DNA of 64,000 bases from Methylobacterium gregans (GCF_022179245.1 NZ_BPQM01000027.1:1-64000), one strand, 5' to 3'; counted from the first letter of the stretch, positions 8,789 through 17,770 are shown. A program made the numbers and translations. The notes: generated by a model not told the origin, from the sequence alone.

Positions 8789-9646
8789 TCAGATGATCGG
8801 CTTGCCGCCCGTCACCGCGACCGTTGCGCCCGAGACGTAGCTCGCCTCCTCGGAGGCCAGCATCACGTAGACGGGGGCGAGCTCCTTCGGCTGGCCGGGG
8901 CGCTTCATCGGCACCTGCGAGCCGAACTGCGTCACCTTCTCGGGCGGCATGGTCGAGGGGATCAGCGGCGTCCAGATCGGGCCCGGCGCGACGCAGTTCA
9001 CCCGGATGCCCCGCTCGGCGAGCATCTGGGCGAGCCCGCCGGTGAAGTTCTGAATCGCGCCCTTGGTGGTGGCGTAGGCCAAGAGCTGCGGGCTCGGCGT
9101 GTCGGCGTTGACCGAGGTGGTGTTGATGATGGCCGCACCCTCGCGCAGGTGCGGCAGCGCCGCCTTCACCAGATAGAACATCGCGTGGATGTTGATGCGG
9201 AAGGTGGTTTCCCATTCCGCGTCCGAGATCTCCTCCGGGCTGTCGAAGGTCGCCTGATGGGCGGCGTTGTTGACGAGCACGTCGAGACGGCCGAATTCCT
9301 TGATCGCCCTCTCCACGATCAGCCGGCAGTGGCGCGCTTCCTGGATGTCGCCCGGCACCAGCACCGCCTTGCGCCCGGCGGACTCGACGAGCCGGCGCGT
9401 CTCGGCCGCATCCTCGTCCTCGTCGAGATAGGAGACCAGCACGTCGGCGCCCTCGCGGGCGTAAGCGAGGGCCACGGCGCGGCCGATGCCGCTGTCGCCA
9501 CCGGTGATGATCGCGGCCTTGCCGGCGAGTCGCCCCGAGCCCTTGTAGGTCGCCTCGCCGTAATCGGGCTGCGGCTCCATCGCCGCGCTGGAGCCCGGCA
9601 TCGGCTGCCGCTGATCCGGGAAGGGCGGCTTGGGAAATTGCTCCAC
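8789..9646 (-). CDS. SDR family oxidoreductase (YghA-like)
   Basis: This 285-residue short-chain dehydrogenase has an N-terminal extension rich in Pro and Gln (FPKPPFPDQRQ), typical of the YghA/YhdF group, then TGGDSGIGRA for NAD(P) binding, LVNNAAHQ, NTTSVNADTPS with the catalytic Ser, and YATTKGA with Tyr and Lys. The C-terminus closes with VSGATVAVTGG. I use the GTG at 9646, which has GGAG six bases upstream; the in-frame Arg-rich extension beyond it looks non-coding. Members are often stress-associated, but the substrate is not predictable here. Confidence 0.92.
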   Translation of the reverse strand: MEQFPKPPFPDQRQPMPGSSAAMEPQPDYGEATYKGSGRLAGKAAIITGGDSGIGRAVALAYAREGADVLVSYLDEDEDAAETRRLVESAGRKAVLVPGDIQEARHCRLIVERAIKEFGRLDVLVNNAAHQATFDSPEEISDAEWETTFRINIHAMFYLVKAALPHLREGAAIINTTSVNADTPSPQLLAYATTKGAIQNFTGGLAQMLAERGIRVNCVAPGPIWTPLIPSTMPPEKVTQFGSQVPMKRPGQPKELAPVYVMLASEEASYVSGATVAVTGGKPII

Positions 9647-9755
9647 GGGGAACTCCGTCGCGTCGGGGCTGCTGCCGGAGCAACCGCGCCCCGTCCGGAA
9701 GGTCACCGCGGAACGGGAAAAAGACTGGCTCGGCGCGGCTCCGTCAGGCCGCCCA

Positions 9756-10160
9756 TCACGCCGCCGTCGTCGCCTCCGCCGTCGCGTCACCCTCGTAGGC
9801 CAGGATCAGGCGGGCGATCATCTCCGGCTCGACGGGCTTCTCGCAATGGGGCGCGTCGGCGAAGCGCTCCGGGATCGTGGCAGCGCCGTAACCGGTGGCG
9901 AAGATGATGGGAATGCCGCGGGTTCGCAGCGCGTCCGCCACCGGAAACGCCATCTCGCCGTGAAGGTTGATGTCGAGCACTGCGGCATCGATCCGCGGCG
10001 AGCCCTCGGCCAGGGCGAGGGCCTCCTCGATGCTGCCGACGGGGCCGAGCACCGTGGCGCCGCTCCGCTCGAAGCTCTGCCGCAGCTCGTCCATGATGAA
10101 GTAATCGTCTTCGACCACCAGCACGTGCCGGTCGGTCAGGGATCGTGCCACGTCGACCAT
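9756..10160 (-). CDS. Single-domain response regulator, FAT-GUY family
   Basis: This protein of 134 residues is a lone receiver domain without an output domain. Acidic pocket residues are D18 and D19, the phosphoacceptor is D63 (VLDINL), the switch Thr is T89 and the conserved Lys is K108 (EKP). The sequence IIFATGYG around T89 matches the FAT-GUY signature. Characterised members (SdrG, MrrA) take part in phosphorelays of the alphaproteobacterial general stress response. The ATG at 10160 has AAGGAGG at ideal spacing. It is divergent from the manganese catalase, which fits a stress role. Confidence 0.88.
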   Translation of the reverse strand: MVDVARSLTDRHVLVVEDDYFIMDELRQSFERSGATVLGPVGSIEEALALAEGSPRIDAAVLDINLHGEMAFPVADALRTRGIPIIFATGYGAATIPERFADAPHCEKPVEPEMIARLILAYEGDATAEATTAA

Positions 10161-10644
10161 CGCCGCCTCCTTCACGCTGCCCGAGCCGTCCAAGGCCCGG
10201 CATGACCACCCTGCATGAACCCTCAAAGGCCTCAACGTCCCGGGCCGATCGCGGGTCCGTTCGGCACCGCGCCCCCCATGGGGACGCCCCAGAACCCGGG
10301 GACGAACAGAACCTTAGATTGGCCGCCCGTCAACAGCCAAGGCCGTGCTCGACCGGAGTAGATCCGAGACCGCCCGCTGTGTGACCCAACATGGATCAGC
10401 CTACCGCAGTACAATTCATGTGTTTTTCTCGGAACTTCGTTCGCAAAAGCCTGGTTCAGCCCAACGTATCTTCGGCGTGCGCTGAGACGGGAAGAACAGC
10501 CTTGAGCTGACATCCCGCGGCGGCGCTCGGATACAGGCCCCGGCCTTCCGCGATCCGTCCCCGATCGCGCCCAATGACGTGCCCGGAAGGGCGCGGTGCG
10601 GGACGAGCCGCTCGTCAGCCGACACCCGAGCAGAGGACCAGCCC
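10161..10644. other. Non-coding gap between response regulator and catalase genes
   Basis: About 480 bp lie between two divergent starts. The stretch 10380-10500 is AT-richer than its surroundings and contains the candidate EcfG-type promoter at 10431. Short overlapping frames here have no ribosome binding sites or recognisable proteins. Confidence 0.4.
10431..10456 (+). promoter_or_regulatory. Possible EcfG (general stress sigma) promoter
   Basis: GGAAC at 10431-10435, a 17-bp spacer and GGTT at 10453-10456 resemble the EcfG consensus GGAAC-N16/17-CGTT with one mismatch in the -10 element. It faces the manganese catalase gene and would give a leader of roughly 180 nt. Confidence 0.45.
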
Positions 10645-11502
10645 ATGTATTTCCACGACAAGCGCCTGCAATATCCCGTTCGTGTCGAGAGCCCCGACCC
10701 TGTCTACGCGCGCATGCTGCAACAGGCGATCGGTGGCATCGAGGGCGAGATCCGCGTCTGCTTCCAGTACTTCTTCCAGGCCTGGGGCAACCGCGCGCCC
10801 AACACGAAGTATCGCGACATGCTCCTCAATACGGCGACCGAGGAGATCGGCCATATCGAGATGCTGGCCACCGCCGTCGCGATGAACCTTGAGAACGCGC
10901 CCACCAAGGTGCAGGAGGCGGGCGCCGCCGACGCGCTGGTCGGCGCCGTGATGGGCGGCGAGAACCCGCGCCACATCGCCGAGGGCATGCTGCACAAGAC
11001 GTTGCTCTCGACCGGCATGGCGGCCTTCCCGGGCAATTCCGACGGGCTGCCCTTCGACATGAGCCACATCTACGCCAGCGGCAACATCGCGGCCGACATG
11101 TACTGCAACGTCGCCGCGGAGGCGACGGGCCGGACGCTCGCCGTCCGCCTGCACACGGCGACGAACGATCCCGGCATGCGCGACATGTGGAGCTTCCTCA
11201 TCGCGCGCGACACCATGCACCAGCAGCAATGGCTCGCGGTGATCGAGGAGCTCGGCGGCCTGAAGGAGCAGTTGCCCATCCCGAACTCGTTCCCGCAGAG
11301 CGAGGAGCACCAGAAGTTCAACTACGCCTTCTTCGCCACCGCCCGCGACGGGACGCCCCCGCCCGCCGGCCGCTGGACCAGCGGGCCGTCCCTCGACGGC
11401 AAGGGCGAGTTCAGCGTGGTGCAGAACGAGCCGATGGGCCAGGAGCCGGTGCTCGGCCCGGCCCGGCCCGACAGCGGCGCCCAGAGCGAGCAGATCGGCT
11501 GA
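10645..11502 (+). CDS. Manganese catalase
   Basis: This 285-residue protein is a non-haem, di-manganese catalase that disproportionates hydrogen peroxide in the cytoplasm. The ferritin-like four-helix core shows the metal-ligand helices EGEIRVCFQYFFQ and TEEIGHIEM, and later CNVAAEATGR and RDTMHQQQ. The C-terminal extension (NSFPQSEEHQKFNYAFF) is characteristic of the family. AGAGGA precedes the ATG at 10645, so a 22-codon upstream extension is rejected. A possible general-stress promoter lies upstream. A GC-rich hairpin follows the stop. Confidence 0.95.
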   Translation: MYFHDKRLQYPVRVESPDPVYARMLQQAIGGIEGEIRVCFQYFFQAWGNRAPNTKYRDMLLNTATEEIGHIEMLATAVAMNLENAPTKVQEAGAADALVGAVMGGENPRHIAEGMLHKTLLSTGMAAFPGNSDGLPFDMSHIYASGNIAADMYCNVAAEATGRTLAVRLHTATNDPGMRDMWSFLIARDTMHQQQWLAVIEELGGLKEQLPIPNSFPQSEEHQKFNYAFFATARDGTPPPAGRWTSGPSLDGKGEFSVVQNEPMGQEPVLGPARPDSGAQSEQIG

Positions 11503-11509
11503 CGGGTGC

Positions 11510-11538
11510 GGCCCGGCGCCGCCTCACGGAGCCGGGCC
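11510..11538 (+). terminator. Hairpin after manganese catalase
   Basis: GGCCCGGC (11510-11517) pairs with GCCGGGCC (11531-11538) across a 13-nt loop, starting 7 bp after the catalase stop. There is no U-tract. Confidence 0.35.
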
Positions 11539-11617
11539 ATACCACCAAAAGTTGCGGAAACGACGAGGTCTGCGCGGTGCCCGGCTGCGCGGACGCGCGA
11601 TTGGGGGGAAGAGCGAG

Positions 11618-12229
11618 ATGAAACGGGGCGTAGGGCTGCGGTTCGGTGATCTGGGTGAGCAGACGGCGCACGTCTGTGTGGATGTCCAGCGCCTCTTCCA
11701 CGAGGAGACCGACTGGCACACGCCCTGGCTCGGCCGCATCCTGCCGCAGGTCGAGCGGATCGCCGCGGCGCATCCCGCGCGGACGGCGTTCACGCGCTTC
11801 ATCCCGGCGGCGAACGCGCAATCCTGCTCGGGTACGTGGCGGCGCTACTACGAGCGCTGGCCGGACATGACCCTCGACCGGCTGGAGCCCGGCATGGTCG
11901 ATCTGCTGCCGAGCCTCGCCGCGCTGGCGCCGCCCGCACGGGTCTTCGACAAGACGACCTACTCCCCCTGGCTCGAACCGGACCTCCAGGCGCACCTGCG
12001 CGACCTCGGCACCGACACGCTGGTGATCACCGGCGGGGAGACGGACATCTGCGTGCTCGCCACGGTGCTCGGCGCGGTCGATCGCGGCTACCGGGTGGTG
12101 ATCGCGGCCGACGGCGTCTGCAGCTCGGCCGACGAGACCCACGACGCGATGGTGACCCTCTACTGCAGCCGCTTCGGCGAGCAGATCGAGATCGCGCCGA
12201 CCGACGAGATCCTGCGGGCCTGGCCGTAG
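11618..12229 (+). CDS. Isochorismatase-like cysteine hydrolase
   Basis: This 203-residue protein belongs to the isochorismatase-like superfamily, which hydrolyses amides or vinyl ethers such as nicotinamide, carbamoyl compounds or isochorismate. The catalytic triad positions are visible: D22 in CVDVQRLF, K112 in FDKTTYS and C145 in ETDICVLATV. The preceding TGG and following RGYRVVIAADGV are typical of the family. The start at 11618 has a purine-rich GGGGGAAGAG upstream. The actual substrate cannot be told; nicotinamidase or peroxyureidoacrylate-type activity are options. It lies between the catalase and a dehydrogenase on the same strand. Confidence 0.88.
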   Translation: MKRGVGLRFGDLGEQTAHVCVDVQRLFHEETDWHTPWLGRILPQVERIAAAHPARTAFTRFIPAANAQSCSGTWRRYYERWPDMTLDRLEPGMVDLLPSLAALAPPARVFDKTTYSPWLEPDLQAHLRDLGTDTLVITGGETDICVLATVLGAVDRGYRVVIAADGVCSSADETHDAMVTLYCSRFGEQIEIAPTDEILRAWP

Positions 12230-12334
12230 GGGCCCTGCGTCTCCCGCGGCCCGGGCGTGGGTGAACGGATCCGCCGGGCGCCGGTTGGACGGTTGACCCC
12301 TTGCCCCGCGAACCTGCCCGAGAGGATCCGCCCC

Positions 12335-13363
12335 ATGTGGAAGTCCCGCCATCCGCTCGACCGTCAGGTCGTGGTCATCACCGGCGCGTCGAGCGGCATC
12401 GGACTCGAGACCGCCCGCCGGGCGGCCCGCGAGGGCGCCAAGGTGGTGCTCGCCGCCCGCAACGGCGAGGCCCTGGCGCAGATCCGCCGGGAGATCGAGG
12501 CGGAGGGCGGCGAGGCCCTCGACGTGGTGGCCGATGTCGGCGACCGCGCCCAGGTCCAGCGCATCGCCGATCAGGCGGTCGGGCGCTTCGGGCGCATCGA
12601 CACCTGGGTGAACGATGCTGGCCTGTCGATTTTCGGGCGCCTGGATGAGGTGAGCGAGGCCGACCACATGTGCCTGTTCCAGACGAACTTCTGGGGCGTC
12701 GTGCACGGCTCGCTCGTGGCCGCGCCCCATCTGAAGCGCAGCGGCGGCGTCCTGATCAACCTCGGCAGCGTCGCCTCCGACATCGCCTTCCCGCTCCAGG
12801 GCATGTACTGCGCGAGCAAGCACGCCATCAAAGGCTTCACCGACGCCTTCCGGATCGAGCTGGAGGAGGAGGGCGCGCAGGTCGCCGTGACGCTGATCAA
12901 GCCCGCGGCGATCGACACCCCATTCGCGAAGAACGCCAAGAACTACACCCCCCACGCGCCGAAGTTGCCGCCGCCGGTCTACCGCACCGAGGAGGTGGCG
13001 CACGCCATCCTGCACGCGGCCGTGCACCCGCGCCGCGACATCTACGTAGGCGGTGGCGGCCGGCTGATGAGCCTCGCCAAGGCGTTGGCGCCGCGCGCCT
13101 TCGACCTCGCCGGCCGCACGATGTCCGCCCAGCAGCAGACCGACGAACCGGCCCACGACCGGGCCGGCGCCCTCTACGAGCCCAGCCGCTCGGGCGGCGA
13201 GGTCGTGGGCGGCCATCCGGGCTACGTGATGCGCACGAGCCTCTACACCCGCGCCAGCCTCCATCCTTTGACCACGGCCGCCGTGGTGGCCGGGATCGGC
13301 ATCGCGGCCGCGGGACTGCTGGGCGGGCGCCAAGATGGTCGCCAGGACGGGGACGCCCGATGA
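12335..13363 (+). CDS. SDR family oxidoreductase with C-terminal membrane segment
   Basis: This 342-residue short-chain dehydrogenase carries TGASSGIG, the catalytic Ser in LGSVASD and YCASKHA with the catalytic Tyr and Lys. The NNAG motif reads NDAG, an unusual substitution. After the fold a long tail ends in a hydrophobic segment (TTAAVVAGIGIAAAGLLGG) and a charged terminus, as in the gene at 7654, suggesting a membrane-anchored paralogue. GAGAGG precedes the ATG at 12335. Its stop overlaps the start of the next small gene (ATGA), so the two are translationally coupled. Confidence 0.9.
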   Translation: MWKSRHPLDRQVVVITGASSGIGLETARRAAREGAKVVLAARNGEALAQIRREIEAEGGEALDVVADVGDRAQVQRIADQAVGRFGRIDTWVNDAGLSIFGRLDEVSEADHMCLFQTNFWGVVHGSLVAAPHLKRSGGVLINLGSVASDIAFPLQGMYCASKHAIKGFTDAFRIELEEEGAQVAVTLIKPAAIDTPFAKNAKNYTPHAPKLPPPVYRTEEVAHAILHAAVHPRRDIYVGGGGRLMSLAKALAPRAFDLAGRTMSAQQQTDEPAHDRAGALYEPSRSGGEVVGGHPGYVMRTSLYTRASLHPLTTAAVVAGIGIAAAGLLGGRQDGRQDGDAR

Positions 13364-13608
13364 CGCGGCAGGAGACGTTGCGCGTCTTCGAGGGGCTGCT
13401 CGCCGCCGAGCGGCCCGTCAACGCGGGCGAGGCCGACGCCGCGATCTGGGCCTATCTCGAGGCGGTCGAGGGGCTGGCGGCGCAGCGGGCCGCGCTGGCC
13501 GAACTCGAGCGCGGAGTAGCCGGGCTCGACGCCGGATCGGCCTTCATGCCGATCCTGCTCGATACCCTGGAGCGGCACCGGGCGCGACTCGCCGAGCCGC
13601 AGGCCTGA
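13360..13608 (+). CDS. Small protein coupled to the upstream dehydrogenase, function unknown
   Basis: This 82-residue protein starts at the ATG overlapping the stop of the preceding dehydrogenase (ATGA). It is mostly helical by composition: an N-terminal segment TRQETLRVFEGLLAAERPV, then AAIWAYLEAVEGLAAQRAALAELERG with heptad-like Leu/Ala spacing, and a C-terminal helix. No cysteines, signal peptide or known motif are seen. The coupling suggests it acts with the dehydrogenase. No family is recognised. Confidence 0.7.
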   Translation: MTRQETLRVFEGLLAAERPVNAGEADAAIWAYLEAVEGLAAQRAALAELERGVAGLDAGSAFMPILLDTLERHRARLAEPQA

Positions 13609-13644
13609 GGGAGCGGGGCGGGGCGGACATCATGCCGGAGCGTC

Positions 13645-15927
13645 TCAAGCCGCGAAGTAACCGGCGCTGACCTGATCGGCCCGGATGCCGGCCAGATCGA
13701 CCACGCCGCCGCCCGAGAGCAAGAGCAGCGCGTCGCCGTTCTGCGCCGAGCTGACCGTGTAGGTCTGCCCGCCCAGCGCGATCCGGTCGCCCTCAGCTTG
13801 GTTGAAGCCAAGGATCAGGTCGCGGCCCGAGTTCGGGTCGAAGCGGTAGAGGTCTGCCCCGAGTCCGCCCACCAGCGTGTCGTCGCCGATGCCGCCCGCC
13901 AGCATATCGGCGTCCTGCCCGCCGTAGAGCACGTCGTTGCCCTGCCCGCCGAACAGGATGTCCGCACCCTGGTTCCCGTAGACGAGGTCGTTGCCCTGGT
14001 TGCCGTAGACGATGTCGGCCCCGCGATTGCCGGAGAGCACGTCGTTGCCGAGGTTGCCGAACAGGCGGTCGTCGCCCTGGCCGCCGAAGGCGCGGTCGTC
14101 CCCCTGGCCCCCGTAGAGGGTATCGGTGTCCTGATTGCCGTAGATCAGGTCGTTGCCCTGGTTGCCGTAGACGAGGTCGTTGCCGGCCCCGCTCGCGTAG
14201 GTGTCGTTGCCGAGTCCCAGGCTGATCGTGTCTGGCCCCGACGTACCCGTGAGATTGTCGTCGCCCGAGGTCGGACCGGCAGGGCCTGGATCGGGTGGCT
14301 GGGGGGTCAGAGCGACGCTTGCGAGAACCGTCGCTCGGCTTGAAGTGTCGAGGCCATCGCTCACCCTGACACTGAAGCTCGCCCCCGTGTCGGCACTGCC
14401 ATCCTGCTGGAAGCTGATCTGACCGTTGGCGAGCTGCGTCTGCGCGAAGGTGCCGTTGACGGCAAGCGCTGTGCCATTGACCAGCACCTGCCCCCGCGTC
14501 GTGCCAGTCAGCGTGTAAGTAAGGTTCTGCCCAACATCCGGATCATTGGCCGTGAGATCTCCGGTCGTGACCGTCACAGCTCCACCCTGAGAAACGTTGA
14601 TCTGCCCATCTCCGCCGAGGCTAGGCGCATCGTTGATCGAAGTGGCGACCACCGTAGTGGTGCTGTCTGTTGTCGTTGCGGCACCATCACTGACGGCTAG
14701 GCTGAAGCCAGTCGTGATCGTTCCACTTGGCGTGACTTGGTTGGCCCTCGGCGTGAAGACGAGGGCACGCAGAGCCAACTCGGTCGCTGCAGGCGTTCCT
14801 GGCGTGAGGGTGTAGGTGCCTGTACCGGTCTTGGTCAGGCCAGCGCCGGAGAGTGTGCCGCCGGCATCGCTGGCCGTACCGCCGGCCGTGATGGTGATGG
14901 TTGCGGTCGCGGAAGCGTTTGCGTCGGGATCCGTGATGGTGACAGCCGAGAAGGGGCTCACCATCGTTTTGTCGTTGATGGCCTGTCCGCCAGCCGTACC
15001 TCCAATCGTGGGCGGTACATTCACAGGCTGCACGGTTACGGCGTTGCCGATCCCAGACGTCTGACTGCCGACAGCAAGCCTGGAGCTGACATTGCCGGAA
15101 AATCCAGTCAAGTCGATTGTGTGAGCACCATTGCCGCTCACTGAAACCTGGGTGCTGTGGGCACCATCTGTGAAGACCGCGGTGCCAGATAGTCCGTCGA
15201 ACCCGGTCACCGTAAAGGCTGTCGCTCTGGCCTCCGTTTGGTCGATGATGCTGTCAGCGGTCGAATCAACCGAGATTGCTGCCTGAGTCGGGATCTGGAT
15301 GCCGAAATCCAGGCCCGTCGTATGACGATCTGCATGGAAGATCGCGATTTCGTATGTTCCTCCAACCACAAGTCCGAGCCGTGCTGCGGCGGAACCGGTC
15401 GAGCTTAGATTCAGCGTGGCCGCTTGCGGTCCATGGACACCACCCAAATCAACTTCCAGTCGACCATTGATAAAAACCCACATATCGTCGTCTGACAAAA
15501 AATCGAGAGACTCCGTGCCATGATATGTAAACGTTGTAGTCAATTGATAAGTGTAATGATAGTTATGGTTATTTCCTTGATTGCCGAAACCGATTCCGTC
15601 CAGAGGGGCAAAAACCGTTGCCGAATATCCTTGTACGGCTGGATCTGCGGTGTCCGTCAGTACAATGCTGATTGGTAGGCTAACATTGTAATCTGGATCG
15701 TTATGGAACCAAGTTTGAAACGAGGCTGCAGAAGTTATGACTCCGCCGGTACTCTGCAGAATCGGGGTTCCGTCGGGTCCAAGGCTCGCAGAGACCAGGC
15801 CCGTTCGATTTGAGCTCGAACTATACGTTTCAAAATCAGGATGCTTCAGTGGCTTTCGTCCGGCCGGTGGCGTGAGGTAGGAAAAATCGCGTGCCGTCCC
15901 GGTCAGCGTCCGATCGGATGCAGCCAT
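13645..15927 (-). CDS. Fibro-slime domain / RTX calcium-binding repeat protein
   Basis: This 760-residue protein looks extracellular. Residues ~80-230 match the fibro-slime/PA14-like domain: FAPLDGIGFG, NHNYHYTYQ, FLSDDDMWVFINGRLEVDLGG and IFHADRHTTGLDFGIQ. Two or three cadherin/Ig-like repeats follow (SPFSAVTITDPDANAS, NDPDVGQNLTYTL). The C-terminal ~200 residues carry RTX nonapeptide-like repeats with a recurrent YGNQGND variant, then GADLYRFDPNSGRD and a terminal domain typical of type I secretion substrates. There is no N-terminal signal peptide, and no type I exporter is nearby. I prefer the ATG at 15927 to the upstream GTG. DNA for the N-terminal half is visibly AT-richer than its neighbours, suggesting acquisition. 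Confidence 0.85.
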   Translation of the reverse strand: MAASDRTLTGTARDFSYLTPPAGRKPLKHPDFETYSSSSNRTGLVSASLGPDGTPILQSTGGVITSAASFQTWFHNDPDYNVSLPISIVLTDTADPAVQGYSATVFAPLDGIGFGNQGNNHNYHYTYQLTTTFTYHGTESLDFLSDDDMWVFINGRLEVDLGGVHGPQAATLNLSSTGSAAARLGLVVGGTYEIAIFHADRHTTGLDFGIQIPTQAAISVDSTADSIIDQTEARATAFTVTGFDGLSGTAVFTDGAHSTQVSVSGNGAHTIDLTGFSGNVSSRLAVGSQTSGIGNAVTVQPVNVPPTIGGTAGGQAINDKTMVSPFSAVTITDPDANASATATITITAGGTASDAGGTLSGAGLTKTGTGTYTLTPGTPAATELALRALVFTPRANQVTPSGTITTGFSLAVSDGAATTTDSTTTVVATSINDAPSLGGDGQINVSQGGAVTVTTGDLTANDPDVGQNLTYTLTGTTRGQVLVNGTALAVNGTFAQTQLANGQISFQQDGSADTGASFSVRVSDGLDTSSRATVLASVALTPQPPDPGPAGPTSGDDNLTGTSGPDTISLGLGNDTYASGAGNDLVYGNQGNDLIYGNQDTDTLYGGQGDDRAFGGQGDDRLFGNLGNDVLSGNRGADIVYGNQGNDLVYGNQGADILFGGQGNDVLYGGQDADMLAGGIGDDTLVGGLGADLYRFDPNSGRDLILGFNQAEGDRIALGGQTYTVSSAQNGDALLLLSGGGVVDLAGIRADQVSAGYFAA
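13850..14270 (-). repeat. RTX repeat array
   Basis: About twenty imperfect 27-bp units encode nine-residue glycine/aspartate repeats (types GGQGDD, GNQGND, GNLGND). The frequent Asn-Gln variant YGNQGND suggests recent internal duplication of one unit. The repeats would form a calcium-binding beta-roll. Confidence 0.75.
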
Positions 15928-16570
15928 GATATCAATCTCGCGTCTTGCCGAGCTAGGTCCACATCGCACATCAGTGCGCGACGAAATTTACTTTCCGAAT
16001 ATTGCGCAATAATACAGAATACCGCATTACCGCTCTAAGATGCGATGCCTTCTGCCAAATACAGATGGAGACATAACTAGGCCGGGCAACGCCGATCGAC
16101 CCAGCTCGACCCACAACGCGCGCCTTCAGCCCGGCGACAGCAGCCCGGATCTGTCTCTTTCGAGACTGGGTGCGCTATCCTGGCCTTGCTCCACGACGGA
16201 AACCCGCCCGATCTCGCCGCCGAGCTCCGTGGCGGAAGGACGCGCTCCGCGCGGTAGCCGCCGCCAGACGGCTGTGCCGCGCGGGCACGACAAGACCACT
16301 GCCGTCATCACCGCCTGTGCAGCAGCGGTCCTGCTGCCATCGCTCTATGCGACGGAGCGTGGTGCCGATCTGCGGACCGATGCCGGGGGCGCCGGCTGCG
16401 TTGGGAACGCTCGTGATCGCGAAGGTGGCCATGGAGCACCCTCCCCGGGCGACGGTCCCTGGAGCGGACCGGCCCATATTGAACTGCGCAGAGGGGTAAC
16501 ACCCCCAGTGGCGGAAGCAATAGTTTGAGGACTATAAGCAGAGATATTTTCGTGAGAACCTACAATCACG
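15928..16570. other. Intergenic region upstream of the RTX and AraC genes
   Basis: This 640-bp region lies between divergent genes. The part nearest the RTX gene (15930-16080) is AT-rich, in contrast with the GC-rich remainder. Open frames around 16040-16528 on both strands overlap each other, have no ribosome binding site and resemble no protein I know, so I do not call a gene. Confidence 0.4.
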
Positions 16571-17728
16571 ATGTCAAATGTCGAAAAGCGTGACGCTTCG
16601 CGTCGAATGCAGAACAAGCCGCGCTCCGGGACGACCAGCGCCGCAGGGCCTGACCCGACCGACGACTCGCCCCACGCCGCGCGCCTGCAGCCGAGCAACG
16701 GCAACCCGCACGGAGTCACCGGCCCCGTCCTGTTCGAGGCCTACCGCGCCGCCATCGCGCCGATCTACGACGTGCACCTGCCCGATCCCGCCGCGCAGGA
16801 CTTCCACGCCACGGAACTGCGCTACCACACGCGCACGGCCTCGCTGGCCCGCTCGAGCGCCGCGGCCCAGATCCTCACCCGCACGCCCCGGCACGTCGCG
16901 GGCGGCACCGACGAGGTCATGCTCTACCGCCAGGAGGCCGGCACGCTGGAGGGCGAGGCCGACGGACGGGCCTTCCGCCTGGAGCCCGGCGACCTCGCCC
17001 TGTTCGACTACGCACGTCCCCTCGTCAGCCGGACCACGGACTTCACCAATCTCGTGCTGACGACGTCCCGCGCCAGCGTGCCCGCCGGCCTGCTGGCCTC
17101 AGAGCTGCACGGGCACGTCATTCCGGGCGGCAGCGGCCCGGGGAGCCTGCTCACCACGGTGCTGACCGGCCTGTTCGAGGCGGCGGGAGCCTTGCGTCTC
17201 GGCGAGGCGGAGGCCGCGTTCGCGGGCGTGCTCGGCCTCGCGGCCGGGCTAATTGAGGCCGCGCGGCTCGCCGACGCCGACACCGCCGGCGCGTCCGAGC
17301 AGGCCCGACACGCGGCCGTGCTGGCCTATCTCGACGCCCATCACGCCCGGCCCGACCTCGACGCGGACGCGGTCGCCGGGCATCTCGGCCTGTCGCGGGC
17401 CACGCTGTACCGGCTGTTCAAAGCGGAGGGCGGGATCCAGGCCGCGCTGCTGCGGCGCCGGCTCGACCATGTGGCGGGCGCGCTGATCGCGGATCCCCGG
17501 GCGCGCCGGGATCTGGCGGGCCTGGCGGCCCGTCACGGCTTCGGCGGTCTGACGCAGCTCGGGCGCAGCTTCAAGGCGCGCTACGGCATGCCGCCCAGCC
17601 AGTACGCCGCCTTCGCGGCCCGCCAGGACGCGGCGTGGCACACGGCGCAGATCGCGCGGCTGGGCCTATCGCGCGCGCGCGTCACGGATGCCCCTGGCGG
17701 GCCCGCGGATGGTTCTGGCATGCGCTGA
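16571..17728 (+). CDS. AraC family transcriptional regulator
   Basis: This regulator has 385 residues. The N-terminal half resembles an AraC-binding-like domain found in regulators such as FeaR/NphR (ELRYHTRTASLARSSA, EAGTLEGEADGRAFRLEPGDLALFD). The C-terminal ~110 residues are the paired helix-turn-helix domain: DAVAGHLGLSRATLYRLFKAEGG and the second helix pair DLAGLAARHGFGGLTQLGRSFKARYGMPPSQY. It probably controls a nearby or distant operon; the divergent RTX gene is one candidate target, by position only. Codon use is typical of the window. The ribosome binding site is weak. Confidence 0.9.
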   Translation: MSNVEKRDASRRMQNKPRSGTTSAAGPDPTDDSPHAARLQPSNGNPHGVTGPVLFEAYRAAIAPIYDVHLPDPAAQDFHATELRYHTRTASLARSSAAAQILTRTPRHVAGGTDEVMLYRQEAGTLEGEADGRAFRLEPGDLALFDYARPLVSRTTDFTNLVLTTSRASVPAGLLASELHGHVIPGGSGPGSLLTTVLTGLFEAAGALRLGEAEAAFAGVLGLAAGLIEAARLADADTAGASEQARHAAVLAYLDAHHARPDLDADAVAGHLGLSRATLYRLFKAEGGIQAALLRRRLDHVAGALIADPRARRDLAGLAARHGFGGLTQLGRSFKARYGMPPSQYAAFAARQDAAWHTAQIARLGLSRARVTDAPGGPADGSGMR

Positions 17729-17770
17729 GCACACGGGACCAGTCCCGGCTGCGCGGCAATCGGAAGGGTT

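Noticed and set aside
11411-13333. Long minus-strand frame opposite the hydrolase and dehydrogenase genes
   Set aside because: Composition typical of shadow frames; it overlaps two well-supported genes.
13850-14270. Short regular repeats that could suggest a CRISPR array
   Set aside because: They are in-frame RTX codon repeats without unique spacers.
16040-16528. Overlapping frames on both strands before the AraC gene
   Set aside because: No ribosome binding site, signal peptide or recognisable protein; mutually overlapping.
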